This document shows, one piece after another, positions 1 to 7,565 of a stretch of 64,000 nt of DNA. Under the pieces are notes generated by a model, which saw only the letters and a list, made by a program, of their open reading frames with translations, did no database searches and was not told the DNA's origin. This DNA is from an uncultured Bacteroides sp. Lineage in GTDB: Bacteria; Bacteroidota; Bacteroidia; Bacteroidales; Bacteroidaceae. Within the stretch, counting starts at the first letter, position 1. The number at the start of each line of letters is the position of its first letter. The position numbers and the translations under genes were made by a program. The DNA is taken from NCBI GenBank assembly GCA_949289295.1, contig CASENM010000023.1, positions 1 to 64,000 of the forward strand, given 5' to 3'.

Positions 1-1
1 C

Positions 2-598
2 GGGGTGTTCTTCCTCAACTTCCGCCTTACGGACCTGCCGAGCAAGCTCCGCACGGACATCGTGCTGGCGGACAGGGACACTCACGAGCTGTTCACGGAC
101 AAGATGCGCTATATCTTTCTGGAGCTCCCCTCGTTCGAGAAGGAGGAAAGTGAGTGCGAGACAGATTTTGAACGTTGGATTTATGTGTTGAAAAATATGG
201 AGACATTACAGAGACTGCCATTCAAGGCAAGGAACGCCGTATTCAAGAAGCTTGAGGAGATAGTGGACATCGCTTCCATGAGCAAGGAGGACCGCATGAG
301 GTATGACGAAAGCATAAAGGTGTATCGTGACCAGCTTGCCGTAATGGAATTCGAGAGGAACAAAGGACTGGCTGAAGGAAGGGCGGAAGGACTGGCAAAA
401 GGAAAAGCGGAAGGAAGAGCAGAAGGAAAAGCGGAAGGTAGAGCAGAAGGACTGGCCGAAGGAAGAGCCGAAGGAAGAGCCGAAGGCCTGTCTGAAGGAA
501 AAGAAAGTGTGGCCCGTAATCTTAAGCGGATGGGGATGGATGTAGAGACCATCGTCAAGGCTACGGGGCTTGTTCCTGATGTCATAGAAGGATTATGA
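2..598 (+). CDS. PD-(D/E)XK nuclease family transposase / Rpn-type protein, C-terminal part
   Basis: The reading frame is already open at the window edge, so the N-terminus lies outside; the GTG at position 5 is not taken as the start. The visible first ~70 residues (NFRLTDLPSKLR, then FTDKMRYIFLELPSF) look like the end of the PD-(D/E)XK core of the Rpn recombination-promoting nuclease family, which is common in Bacteroides and often called a putative transposase. Residues ~115-165 are a highly repetitive AEGRAEG/AEGKAEG tract encoded by 12-nt units (about nt 361-500), followed by a short helical end (VARNLKRMGMDVETIVKATGL). Such A-E-G tracts are typical of the family and may vary in length. 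The nuclease motif itself is not visible, so activity cannot be judged. Confidence 0.75.
   Translation, partial: GVFFLNFRLTDLPSKLRTDIVLADRDTHELFTDKMRYIFLELPSFEKEESECETDFERWIYVLKNMETLQRLPFKARNAVFKKLEEIVDIASMSKEDRMRYDESIKVYRDQLAVMEFERNKGLAEGRAEGLAKGKAEGRAEGKAEGRAEGLAEGRAEGRAEGLSEGKESVARNLKRMGMDVETIVKATGLVPDVIEGL
361..500 (+). repeat. In-frame 12-nt tandem repeats coding AEG(R/K)
   Basis: Roughly eleven degenerate copies of a 12-nt unit (GAAGGAAGAGCC-like) sit inside the transposase-like gene and encode AEG-R/K/L tetrads. All copies keep the reading frame, so changes in copy number would lengthen or shorten the protein by whole tetrads. Confidence 0.8.
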
Positions 599-709
599 TT
601 TGCTGAAAATATAATTTCCCCTATTTTTTGATAATCGGCCGGGAGCAAAATGCGGCGGCATATCCCGGCATATATTGATGTGTTCTCTTAAACATCATAT
701 TCTAAAATC

Positions 710-1885
710 ATGAGAATCTTATTAGCCAATAAATTTTATTACCGTCGTGGCGGTGATTGCATTTATATGCTCAATTTGGAGCAATTGCTGAATGCTCACG
801 GACATGAAACGGCTGTGTTTGCCATGCAATACCCGGACAACCTACCTACTCCATGGAGCAAGTATTTCCCCAGTGAAATCCGTTTTTCTCCGGGACCCGG
901 AATGGTTGAAGCATTTCTACGGCCGTTCGGAACACGTGAAGTGAAACGGAAATTCAATGCGCTGTTGGATGACTTTAAACCTGATGTGGTGCATCTGAAC
1001 AATATCCATTCACAACTCTCACCCATTATTGCGGAACTGGCGCACAAACGGGGCATTAAAGTGGTGTGGACTATACATGACTATAAATTACTCTGCCCAC
1101 GTTATGACTGTCTGCGCAACGGAACAAGCATTTGTGAAGAATGCTTTACAGACAAACATAAGGTGTTGGAATATAAGTGTATGAAAAATTCAAGGACAGC
1201 CAGTTTTCTTGCCTATAGAGAGGCTTTGAAATGGAACCGTCAGCGACTGGAGGATTGTTCGGACTTGTTTGTTTGTCCCAGTCAGTTTATGGCAGATAAG
1301 ATGGCTCAAGGAGGCTTCTGTAAAAAGAAACTGCATACGCTCTGCAATTTCATTGATGTGGAAAAATGTAAGAAAAGCTCCTATACGGAAAAAGAGGATT
1401 ACTACTGCTTCATCGGACGTATTTCGCATGAGAAAGGTGTACAGACGTTAATCGAAGCCGCCAACCAATTACCTTACAGACTAAAAATAATTGGCGGCGG
1501 TCCGTTGGAAGAAAAAATAAAATCTTTAGCAAATCCCGACATTGAATTTATGGGATTCAGGCAATGGGAGGAAATCAAGGAGATAGCAGGAAGGGCACGG
1601 TTCAGTGTGATTCCTTCAGAGTGGTATGAAAATAACCCGCTTTCGGTCATTGAGGCTCAATGCCTCGGTACCCCTGTATTGGGCGCACGTATCGGAGGAA
1701 TTCCGGAGCTGATTGAAGAAAGGGTTTCAGGATTATGCTTCGAAAGCAAGAATGTGGAGGATTTGAAGGACAAAATCAAGGATATGTTTGCCGCTTCTTT
1801 TGACTACAACACGATTGCCCGTACGGCACAGACACGATACAATTCGGAAACCTACTACCAAAAACTTATCGGACTTTATAAATAA
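710..1885 (+). CDS. Glycosyltransferase family 4 (GT-B fold)
   Basis: A 391-residue cytoplasmic GT4 glycosyltransferase that would move a sugar from a nucleotide donor to a growing polysaccharide or lipid-linked acceptor. The N-terminal acceptor domain begins with the glycine-rich loop after the first strand (NKFYYRRGGDCIYM). The C-terminal donor domain starts near residue 225 (YYCFIGRISHEKGVQTL) and carries the E-x7-E signature of retaining GT4 enzymes (EWYENNPLSVIEAQ). An internal Cys-rich stretch (LCPRYDCLRNGTSICEECF, ~125-145) is frequent in this subfamily and could bind metal. It is followed 12 bp later by a radical SAM gene and then another GT4, so it belongs to a surface-polysaccharide segment. 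Sugar and acceptor are not predictable. Confidence 0.88.
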   Translation: MRILLANKFYYRRGGDCIYMLNLEQLLNAHGHETAVFAMQYPDNLPTPWSKYFPSEIRFSPGPGMVEAFLRPFGTREVKRKFNALLDDFKPDVVHLNNIHSQLSPIIAELAHKRGIKVVWTIHDYKLLCPRYDCLRNGTSICEECFTDKHKVLEYKCMKNSRTASFLAYREALKWNRQRLEDCSDLFVCPSQFMADKMAQGGFCKKKLHTLCNFIDVEKCKKSSYTEKEDYYCFIGRISHEKGVQTLIEAANQLPYRLKIIGGGPLEEKIKSLANPDIEFMGFRQWEEIKEIAGRARFSVIPSEWYENNPLSVIEAQCLGTPVLGARIGGIPELIEERVSGLCFESKNVEDLKDKIKDMFAASFDYNTIARTAQTRYNSETYYQKLIGLYK

Positions 1886-1897
1886 CCAAATACATAT

Positions 1898-2965
1898 ATG
1901 GCTAACAACAACATTCCGCGTCCTACCGACGCAAGCATCATCCTGACGTATCGCTGTCCGATGCGTTGCCAGATGTGTAATATCTGGAAAAATCCTACCG
2001 ACAGGAAAGAGGAAATAAAGGCGGCGGATTTGAAGTCTCTTCCGCAGCTCAAGTTCATCAACCTTACAGGAGGCGAACCGTTTATCCGTGAGGACCTGGA
2101 AGAAATTGTGGAGGAATGCTACAGACATACTCCCAGAATCGTGATCTCCACCTCGGGATGGTTTGAAGACCGGGTTGTCGCACTGGCTAAGAAATTCCCG
2201 GACATCGGCATCCGTATCTCCATAGAGGGACTGAGCCAGAAGAACGACGAGCTGCGCGGACATGCCGGAGGGTTCGACAAGGGCCTGCGCACACTGCTTA
2301 CCCTGAAGCACATGGGGCTGAAGGATATCGGTTTCGGATGTACGGTATCGAACCATAATTCCAAAGATATGCTCTCACTCTACCAGCTTTCATTGGCAAT
2401 GGGCATGGAATTTGCCACGGCGGCTTTCCATAATTCCTACTATTTCCACAAGAGTGACAATGTAATCACGAACAAAGACGAAGTGTGCGACAATTTCAAA
2501 CAGCTGATAGAATGGCAGCTGAAGGAGAAGCATCCGAAAAGCTGGTTCCGGGCATGGTTCAACATGGGACTCATCAATTATATTGAGGGCGGCAGACGTA
2601 TGCTGCCATGTGAGGCCGGTACAGTGAATTTCTTCATCGACCCGTGGGGCGAGGTGATGCCCTGCAACGGTCTGGAAGAAAAATACTGGAAAGAAAGTAT
2701 GGGCAACATCCACGATGCGCCGTTCATGGAAATCTGGCAAAGCGAACAGGCCCGGAAAGTACGCGCAATGGTGCGGAAATGTCCGAAAAACTGCTGGATG
2801 GTGGGTACGGCAAGTCCGGTGATGCACAAATACATCAAATATCCATTGAAATGGGCACTCGCGAACAAGCTTCGCAGCATGCAAGGCAAACCGGCCTGCA
2901 TCAGTCCGGAATGGTGTGATGTGGGACAGGACCCCTGTCAGGGAGACTTGAGGGAAAAGTTCTGA
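1898..2965 (+). CDS. Radical SAM/SPASM protein in a polysaccharide gene segment
   Basis: A 355-residue radical S-adenosylmethionine enzyme. The CxxxCxxC cluster motif is C20-PMR-C24-QM-C27 (YRCPMRCQMCNIW), followed by the GGEP loop (NLTGGEPF) that binds the SAM amino group. The C-terminal part has the layout of a SPASM-type auxiliary cluster domain (LPCEAG, WGEVMPCNG, then CPKNCWMV), implying one or two extra Fe-S clusters. It lies 12 bp behind one GT4 gene and ~160 bp before another. Proteins of this kind occur in capsule and exopolysaccharide loci, where they may modify a sugar or a partner; its substrate is unknown. The family call is strong and the role is inferred only from context. Confidence 0.85.
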   Translation: MANNNIPRPTDASIILTYRCPMRCQMCNIWKNPTDRKEEIKAADLKSLPQLKFINLTGGEPFIREDLEEIVEECYRHTPRIVISTSGWFEDRVVALAKKFPDIGIRISIEGLSQKNDELRGHAGGFDKGLRTLLTLKHMGLKDIGFGCTVSNHNSKDMLSLYQLSLAMGMEFATAAFHNSYYFHKSDNVITNKDEVCDNFKQLIEWQLKEKHPKSWFRAWFNMGLINYIEGGRRMLPCEAGTVNFFIDPWGEVMPCNGLEEKYWKESMGNIHDAPFMEIWQSEQARKVRAMVRKCPKNCWMVGTASPVMHKYIKYPLKWALANKLRSMQGKPACISPEWCDVGQDPCQGDLREKF

Positions 2966-2966
2966 A

Positions 2967-3077
2967 TCATTTTATCCTCCGTCCCCTTATCAGAAGCCAT
3001 AATGCGGACAATCCGGAAAGGATGAGTATTCCGACATATTGCAGGGCTTCCTTTATACTATGATAAAAATTTCTCAT
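2967..3077 (-). CDS. Possible small single-pass membrane protein (36 aa)
   Basis: A short frame on the minus strand exactly fills the gap between the radical SAM gene and the next glycosyltransferase. It starts with ATG at 3077 and stops at 2967, one base beyond the neighbour's stop codon. The product starts MRNFYHSIKEALQYVG, has one hydrophobic helix of ~18 residues (VGILILSGLSALWLLI) and ends in a basic tail (RGRRIK), the pattern of a small inner-membrane protein with positive-inside orientation. No ribosome site or -7 box is obvious. It could be a fortuitous frame; the clean helix and charged tail are the only support. Confidence 0.35.
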   Translation of the reverse strand: MRNFYHSIKEALQYVGILILSGLSALWLLIRGRRIK

Positions 3078-3124
3078 CTTGAATGGCATTGCGGGTTCTC
3101 CGCAAAAATAATCAATTATTCCTT

Positions 3125-4216
3125 ATGAAAATAGTAGTTACCGGCACCCGTGGTATCCCGGATATCATGGGTGGGGTGGAAACACATTGCGAGGAGCTGT
3201 TTCCCAGAATTGCCGGGAAAGGTTTCGACGTGACCGTGATACGCCGGACAAATTACGTGAAGGATGATCTGACGGAATGGAAGGGCGTGAAACTGCTCGA
3301 CATTGAAAGTCCGAAGAAGAAATCGTTCGAAGCGATTGTCCATACTTTCCGGGCGGTCAACCGGGCGAAAAAGATGGGGGCGGACATCCTGCATATCCAT
3401 GCCATCGGTCCGGCCCTGCTTGTCCCGTACGCAAAGGCATTGGGCATGAAAGTGGTGTTCACACACCATGGTCCGGACTACGACCGCGACAAGTGGGGAC
3501 TGGCGGCGAAAACGGTGCTGAGACTCGGAGAAAGGATGGGATGCATGTTCGCCGACGAGGTCATCGTGATCTCCGACGTGATACGCAACCTCATAAAAGA
3601 AAAGTATGGAAGGACCCGGCATGTACGTCTGATATACAACGGAGTGTCGCAGCCTGAGATTTGTGATTTCCCGGAATATTTCAATGAACTGGGCATCGAA
3701 AAGGGAAAGTATATATTGGGAATGTGCCGTTTTGTGCCGGAAAAGAACCTGCATCACCTCATAGCCGCTTACGCCAAGATAAAGGAAACTAGTCCTGGCA
3801 TCAGACTGGTGCTGGCTGGCGATACGGACTTTGAGGATGACTATTCTCGTGGACTGAAAGAGACGGCAAGGAAGAACGGAGTGGTGCTGACAGGCTTCAT
3901 CAAGGGAAAGAGGCTGCATTCACTTCTCACCCATTGCCGCTGCTATTGCCTGCCTTCGAGCCATGAGGGCCTGCCCATCGCGCTTCTGGAGGCCATGAGC
4001 TACGGGGTGAAGGTGGTGGTGAGCGATATTCCGGCAAATCTGGAAGTGGGACTGCCCGAGAACGATTACTTTCCGACGGGCGATGTGGACGTGTTGGCGG
4101 AAAAGCTGAAAGGGATAGTTGATGGACCGTTGGAGCATGTTGCCTATGACATGAGTAAATATGACTGGGACAGGATTGCCGGTCAGGTGTCGGAGATTTA
4201 CCACCAACTGAAATAA
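3125..4216 (+). CDS. Glycosyltransferase family 4 with DUF1972-type N-terminal domain
   Basis: A 363-residue GT4 enzyme. An upstream in-frame start at 3083 would add 14 residues, but the ATG at 3125 gives the usual family start MKIVVTGTRGIP and is preferred. The N-terminal half (TRGIPDIMGGVETHCEEL, then HHGPDYDRDKWG) matches the DUF1972 domain of rhamnosyltransferase-like enzymes such as Cps2T/WsaF relatives. The C-terminal half is a GT4 donor domain (MCRFVPEKNLHHLI) with E-x7-E near SSHEGLPIALLEAM. It is the last gene of the polysaccharide segment and is followed by a small membrane-protein frame and a strong hairpin. Donor sugar not determinable; rhamnose is a guess from the family. Confidence 0.88.
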   Translation: MKIVVTGTRGIPDIMGGVETHCEELFPRIAGKGFDVTVIRRTNYVKDDLTEWKGVKLLDIESPKKKSFEAIVHTFRAVNRAKKMGADILHIHAIGPALLVPYAKALGMKVVFTHHGPDYDRDKWGLAAKTVLRLGERMGCMFADEVIVISDVIRNLIKEKYGRTRHVRLIYNGVSQPEICDFPEYFNELGIEKGKYILGMCRFVPEKNLHHLIAAYAKIKETSPGIRLVLAGDTDFEDDYSRGLKETARKNGVVLTGFIKGKRLHSLLTHCRCYCLPSSHEGLPIALLEAMSYGVKVVVSDIPANLEVGLPENDYFPTGDVDVLAEKLKGIVDGPLEHVAYDMSKYDWDRIAGQVSEIYHQLK

Positions 4217-4221
4217 CATTT

Positions 4222-4377
4222 ATGCTCATAACGATAGCCGCTGCCGTTGTTACAGTCGTCATACTTGTTTTCATTGCACTGATTATCCGCCTTGTCCGAC
4301 TGGATATGAAAGATGAAACAGACGACATCAGACGGATGGAAGAAATGGACAGGCGTTCTACCCATCGGGACGAATAA
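4222..4377 (+). CDS. Small membrane protein (51 aa), single helix plus charged tail
   Basis: Starts with ATG five bases after the stop of the upstream glycosyltransferase and ends 11 bp before a strong terminator hairpin, so it looks like the last cistron of that operon. The product begins with a hydrophobic helix (residues 2-23, MLITIAAAVVTVVILVFIAL) and continues with a highly charged cytoplasmic tail of ~28 residues (RLVRLDMKDETDDIRRMEEM and on). The organisation (N-out helix, amphipathic acidic/basic tail) is that of small bacterial membrane proteins. No family recognised. The operon position and composition make it more likely genuine than the 36-aa frame upstream. Confidence 0.6.
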   Translation: MLITIAAAVVTVVILVFIALIIRLVRLDMKDETDDIRRMEEMDRRSTHRDE

Positions 4378-4388
4378 AGAAGCTACTG

Positions 4389-4444
4389 AAACGTTTGAGG
4401 GCATCAGAATGAATCACACATCATCCTGACGCCCTCAAACGTTT
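4389..4444. terminator. Bidirectional terminator hairpin
   Basis: Perfect 14-bp arms (AAACGTTTGAGGGC at 4389-4402 and its complement at 4431-4444) continue with a partly paired inner stem. On the plus strand the hairpin runs into a T-rich stretch. It separates the polysaccharide operon from the convergent ROK kinase gene. Confidence 0.8.
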
Positions 4445-4464
4445 TTTATCTGCTCAGGGGATAT

Positions 4465-5442
4465 TTATTCCGGCTTTACTTCCCAACCCAGAGCGCTGGC
4501 ACCCAAAACGGCAGCATCAGCATCTTTCAACTGAGAAAGAAGAAGTTTTGTCTTTCCTGCGTAAATCTTCAGAATATTTTCATCGATGGCTTTCTGTATC
4601 GGTTTCAGCAGATAGTCGCCCGATTTGGCCAGACCGCCAAAGAATACGATAGCTTCCGGACTTGAGAAAGCGATGAAATTGACGCATGCCTCACCCAACA
4701 TACGGCCTGTAAACTCAAAGATATCCAAAGCCAACTTGTCGCCTTTCACAGCAGCATCATATACGTCTTTCGACTGAATCTCTTCGGCCGGAATATTACG
4801 CAGCAAACTCGGTTCCGTACGCTGTACGAGGAATTCACGGGCTGTACGTGCCACGCCGGTAGCCGAACAGTAAGTCTCCAGACAGCCTTTACGTCCGCAA
4901 CCGCAAGGACGACCTTCACGGTCTACAATCACATGACCCAACTCGCCGGCAAATCCGTCGTGGCCATATACCAACTGACCGTTGATCACGATACCGCTGC
5001 CTACGCCTGTTCCCAACGTAATCATGATGAAGTCCTTCATACCGCGGGCCGCGCCATAAGTCATCTCACCGATAGCTGCAGCATTGGCATCGTTAGTCAG
5101 AGCTGTAGGGATTCCCAAGCGTTCTTCAAAAATAGAAGCCAAAGGAATAACGCCTCTCCAGGGAAGATTCGGAGCGAACTCGATTGTACCATTATAATAG
5201 TTTCCGTTAGGAGCACCTACACCCATACCTTTAATCTTGTCGGCACCGCCGAACTGTGCAATCATCGGTATAAGTTTCTTGCATATTGCCTCCACATATT
5301 CATCAATCTGTTCATACTGCTGTGTCTTCACAGAATCGGAAGCCAATACATTACCACGTGAATCGACTACACCGAACACCGTGTTCGTGCCGCCAATATC
5401 CATACCCAACACATAGGGCTTTTCTACGTTGCTAGTTGTCAT
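4465..5442 (-). CDS. ROK family sugar kinase (glucokinase-like)
   Basis: A 325-residue cytoplasmic ROK kinase, probably phosphorylating glucose or a related hexose with ATP. Visible motifs are the phosphate-binding loop DIGGTNTVFGVV near the N-terminus, the substrate/catalytic region (NDANAAAIGE), the GTGVGSGIVI loop, the ExGH motif (GELGHVIVD) and the intact ROK zinc site CGCGRKGCLE. Length is normal for glucokinase-type ROK proteins. It is monocistronic, with its own Bacteroidetes promoter upstream and a shared terminator downstream. N-acetylhexosamine or fructose kinase activity cannot be excluded from sequence; the extra-helical repressor domain of ROK regulators is absent, so it is an enzyme rather than a repressor. 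Confidence 0.88.
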   Translation of the reverse strand: MTTSNVEKPYVLGMDIGGTNTVFGVVDSRGNVLASDSVKTQQYEQIDEYVEAICKKLIPMIAQFGGADKIKGMGVGAPNGNYYNGTIEFAPNLPWRGVIPLASIFEERLGIPTALTNDANAAAIGEMTYGAARGMKDFIMITLGTGVGSGIVINGQLVYGHDGFAGELGHVIVDREGRPCGCGRKGCLETYCSATGVARTAREFLVQRTEPSLLRNIPAEEIQSKDVYDAAVKGDKLALDIFEFTGRMLGEACVNFIAFSSPEAIVFFGGLAKSGDYLLKPIQKAIDENILKIYAGKTKLLLSQLKDADAAVLGASALGWEVKPE

Positions 5443-5475
5443 GACATTTTTATTTTAGGGTTAATTATTTCCTAG

Positions 5476-5507
5476 CAAAAATAAAGAATCACATGAAACC
5501 GAACAAA
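5476..5507 (-). promoter_or_regulatory. Bacteroidetes promoter of the ROK kinase gene
   Basis: Reading the minus strand, TTTG (5504-5507) is followed after 20 bp by TATTTTTG (5476-5483), matching the -33/-7 consensus TTTG-N19-TAnnTTTG. It lies 34 bp upstream of the ATG. Confidence 0.65.
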
Positions 5508-5583
5508 TTTTTTCTCATTTATTTAAATCGTTGTGTAACTTTTTATACCTTAGCGACGTCTAATGAGACAAAACAAATATTTT

Positions 5584-6303
5584 ATGATACACTTGAAAGA
5601 TATAAACAAGACTTACTATAACGGAGCACCACTTCATGTATTGAAAGGCATCAATCTGAATATAGAGAAAGGTGAATTTGTTTCGATTATGGGAGCTTCC
5701 GGTTCAGGAAAGTCCACTTTATTGAACATTCTGGGCATCCTTGACAATTATGACTCGGGAGAATACTATTTGAACAATGTACTGATACGAGACTTGAGCG
5801 AAACGAAAGCAGCCGAATACCGCAACCGGATGATCGGATTCATATTCCAGTCATTCAACTTGATCTCATTCAAGAACGCGATGGAAAACGTGGCCCTGCC
5901 GCTTTTCTATCAAGGTGTGAACCGGAAGAAAAGAAACATGCTGGCCATGGAGTATCTCGACAGACTGGGACTGAAAGAATGGGCACACCATCTTCCCAAT
6001 GAACTGTCCGGCGGACAGAAACAGCGTGTGGCCATCGCGAGGGCACTGATATCAAAACCGCAGATCATCCTGGCCGACGAACCTACCGGTGCGCTCGACA
6101 GCAAGACTTCGGTGGAAGTAATGAACATCCTGAAGGAACTGCACGACAAGGAGGGACTTACTATCGTAGTGGTCACCCACGAAAGCGGTGTGGCCAACCA
6201 GACCAACAAGATTATCCATATAAAAGACGGAATCATCGAACGCATCGAGGACAACATCGACCACAATGCCTCCCCATTCGGACAGAACGGCTTCATGAAA
6301 TGA
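5584..6303 (+). CDS. ABC transporter ATP-binding protein (LolD/MacB type)
   Basis: A ~239-residue ATPase that would drive the two FtsX-type permeases encoded next. Walker A is GASGSGKST (residues 37-45), the Q-loop is FIFQSFNL, the signature is LSGGQKQR, Walker B is IILADEPTG and the H-loop follows in VVTHE. An ATG at 5563 is also in frame, but the family start MIHLKDINKTYYNG at 5584 is preferred; a weak -7-like TACCTTAG at 5546-5553 would place the 5563 start almost at the transcript end. It heads a five-gene operon (spacings 9, 2, 42 and 3 bp) encoding a complete tripartite efflux system. The substrate could be a drug, peptide, lipid or siderophore-like compound. Confidence 0.9.
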   Translation: MIHLKDINKTYYNGAPLHVLKGINLNIEKGEFVSIMGASGSGKSTLLNILGILDNYDSGEYYLNNVLIRDLSETKAAEYRNRMIGFIFQSFNLISFKNAMENVALPLFYQGVNRKKRNMLAMEYLDRLGLKEWAHHLPNELSGGQKQRVAIARALISKPQIILADEPTGALDSKTSVEVMNILKELHDKEGLTIVVVTHESGVANQTNKIIHIKDGIIERIEDNIDHNASPFGQNGFMK

Positions 6304-6312
6304 CAGACAGCT

Positions 6313-7563
6313 ATGATTGACCTGATACAAGAGATTTACGGCACCATCATGCGCAACAAGCTGCGCACAGCCTTGACGGGATTCTCAGTGGCATGGGGCA
6401 TCTTCATGCTCATTGTCCTGCTGGGCGCCGGCAACGGACTGATTCATGCCTTCGAGAAACAGTCGGAAGACATGATGATGAACTCCATGAAGATTTTTCC
6501 CGGCTATACCTCCAAACCCTATCAGGGAATGCAGGAAGGACGAAACATCTCGCTCGACAACCGCGACCGGGAAATCAGTGCCACGGCTTTTCCGGAACAT
6601 GTCATCACGGCAGGCGCTACTGTCAGCCAAAGCGACGTGACACTGTCATACGGCAAGGAGTTCCTGAGCATCGGCATCGACGGTGTGTTCCCGAACTACC
6701 CGGAACTGGAGGCGGTCAAGCTGAAAGAGGGACGTTTCGTCAACGAACGTGACATGAGCGAAAAACGTAAAGTAATGGTGCTGCACGAAAAGACCGCGAA
6801 TACGCTCTTTCCACGTACGCAACCCATCGGAAAATACATCAACGCCAGCGGAGTAGCCTATCAGGTAGTGGGCATCTATACCGACCAGAACAGTTTCTCG
6901 CCCAGCGCACTGGTGCCCTTCACGACCCTTCAGGCTGTGTATGCCAAAGGGGACAGCATCGACAACATCACATTCACCACCAAGAATCTGAAAGACGAAG
7001 CCGACAACGAAGCTTTCGAGGCCGACTACCGCCAAGTACTCGGCAACGTGAAACGTTTTGATCCGACCGACGACGGAGCCATCTGGATATGGAACCGTTT
7101 CACACAGTATTTGCAGCAACAGACAGCCACACAAATTCTTCACATAGCCATCTGGGTGATCGGGATTTTCACCCTGCTGAGCGGAATCGTGGGCGTGAGC
7201 AACATCATGCTGATTACCGTACGCGAGCGTACGCACGAGTTCGGAATCCGCAAGGCACTCGGAGCCAAGCCGATATCCATCCTGTGGCTTATCATCTCCG
7301 AGAGCGTCACCATCACCACTTTCTTCGGATATGTCGGGATGGTGGCCGGAATAGCGGCCACGGAATACATGAATGTGGTGGCCGGCAAACAGACCATGGA
7401 CGCGGGAGTGTTCTCGATGACCTTCTTCGAGAATCCGACCGTCGACCTGTCCATCGCCGTGCAGGCTACCTTAACTTTAATCATCGCCGGTACATTGGCC
7501 GGACTTTTCCCCGCACTGAAAGCGGTGAAAATCCGGCCCATCGAGGCACTTAGAGCCGATTGA
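6313..7563 (+). CDS. MacB-like ABC transporter permease (first of a pair)
   Basis: A 416-residue FtsX/MacB-family permease. One helix near the N-terminus (~residues 20-42) precedes a ~220-residue periplasmic MacB core domain, and three helices lie at the C-terminus (starting around IAIWVIGIFTLLSGIVGVSN). The conserved cytoplasmic segment TVRERTHEFGIRKALGA after TM2 is the coupling region of this family. The FtsX core ends with the usual PALKAVKIRPIEALRAD. MacB itself is fused to its ATPase; here the ATPase is separate. A paralogue of identical length begins 2 bp downstream, so the pump is probably a permease heterodimer. Acts in the inner membrane as a mechanotransmitter on periplasmic substrates. 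Confidence 0.9.
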   Translation: MIDLIQEIYGTIMRNKLRTALTGFSVAWGIFMLIVLLGAGNGLIHAFEKQSEDMMMNSMKIFPGYTSKPYQGMQEGRNISLDNRDREISATAFPEHVITAGATVSQSDVTLSYGKEFLSIGIDGVFPNYPELEAVKLKEGRFVNERDMSEKRKVMVLHEKTANTLFPRTQPIGKYINASGVAYQVVGIYTDQNSFSPSALVPFTTLQAVYAKGDSIDNITFTTKNLKDEADNEAFEADYRQVLGNVKRFDPTDDGAIWIWNRFTQYLQQQTATQILHIAIWVIGIFTLLSGIVGVSNIMLITVRERTHEFGIRKALGAKPISILWLIISESVTITTFFGYVGMVAGIAATEYMNVVAGKQTMDAGVFSMTFFENPTVDLSIAVQATLTLIIAGTLAGLFPALKAVKIRPIEALRAD

Positions 7564-7565
7564 TC

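Noticed and set aside
181..648. Open frame antisense to the transposase-like gene
   Set aside because: It consists of the reverse of the AEG repeat tract (SALPSAFPS repeats) and has no independent support.
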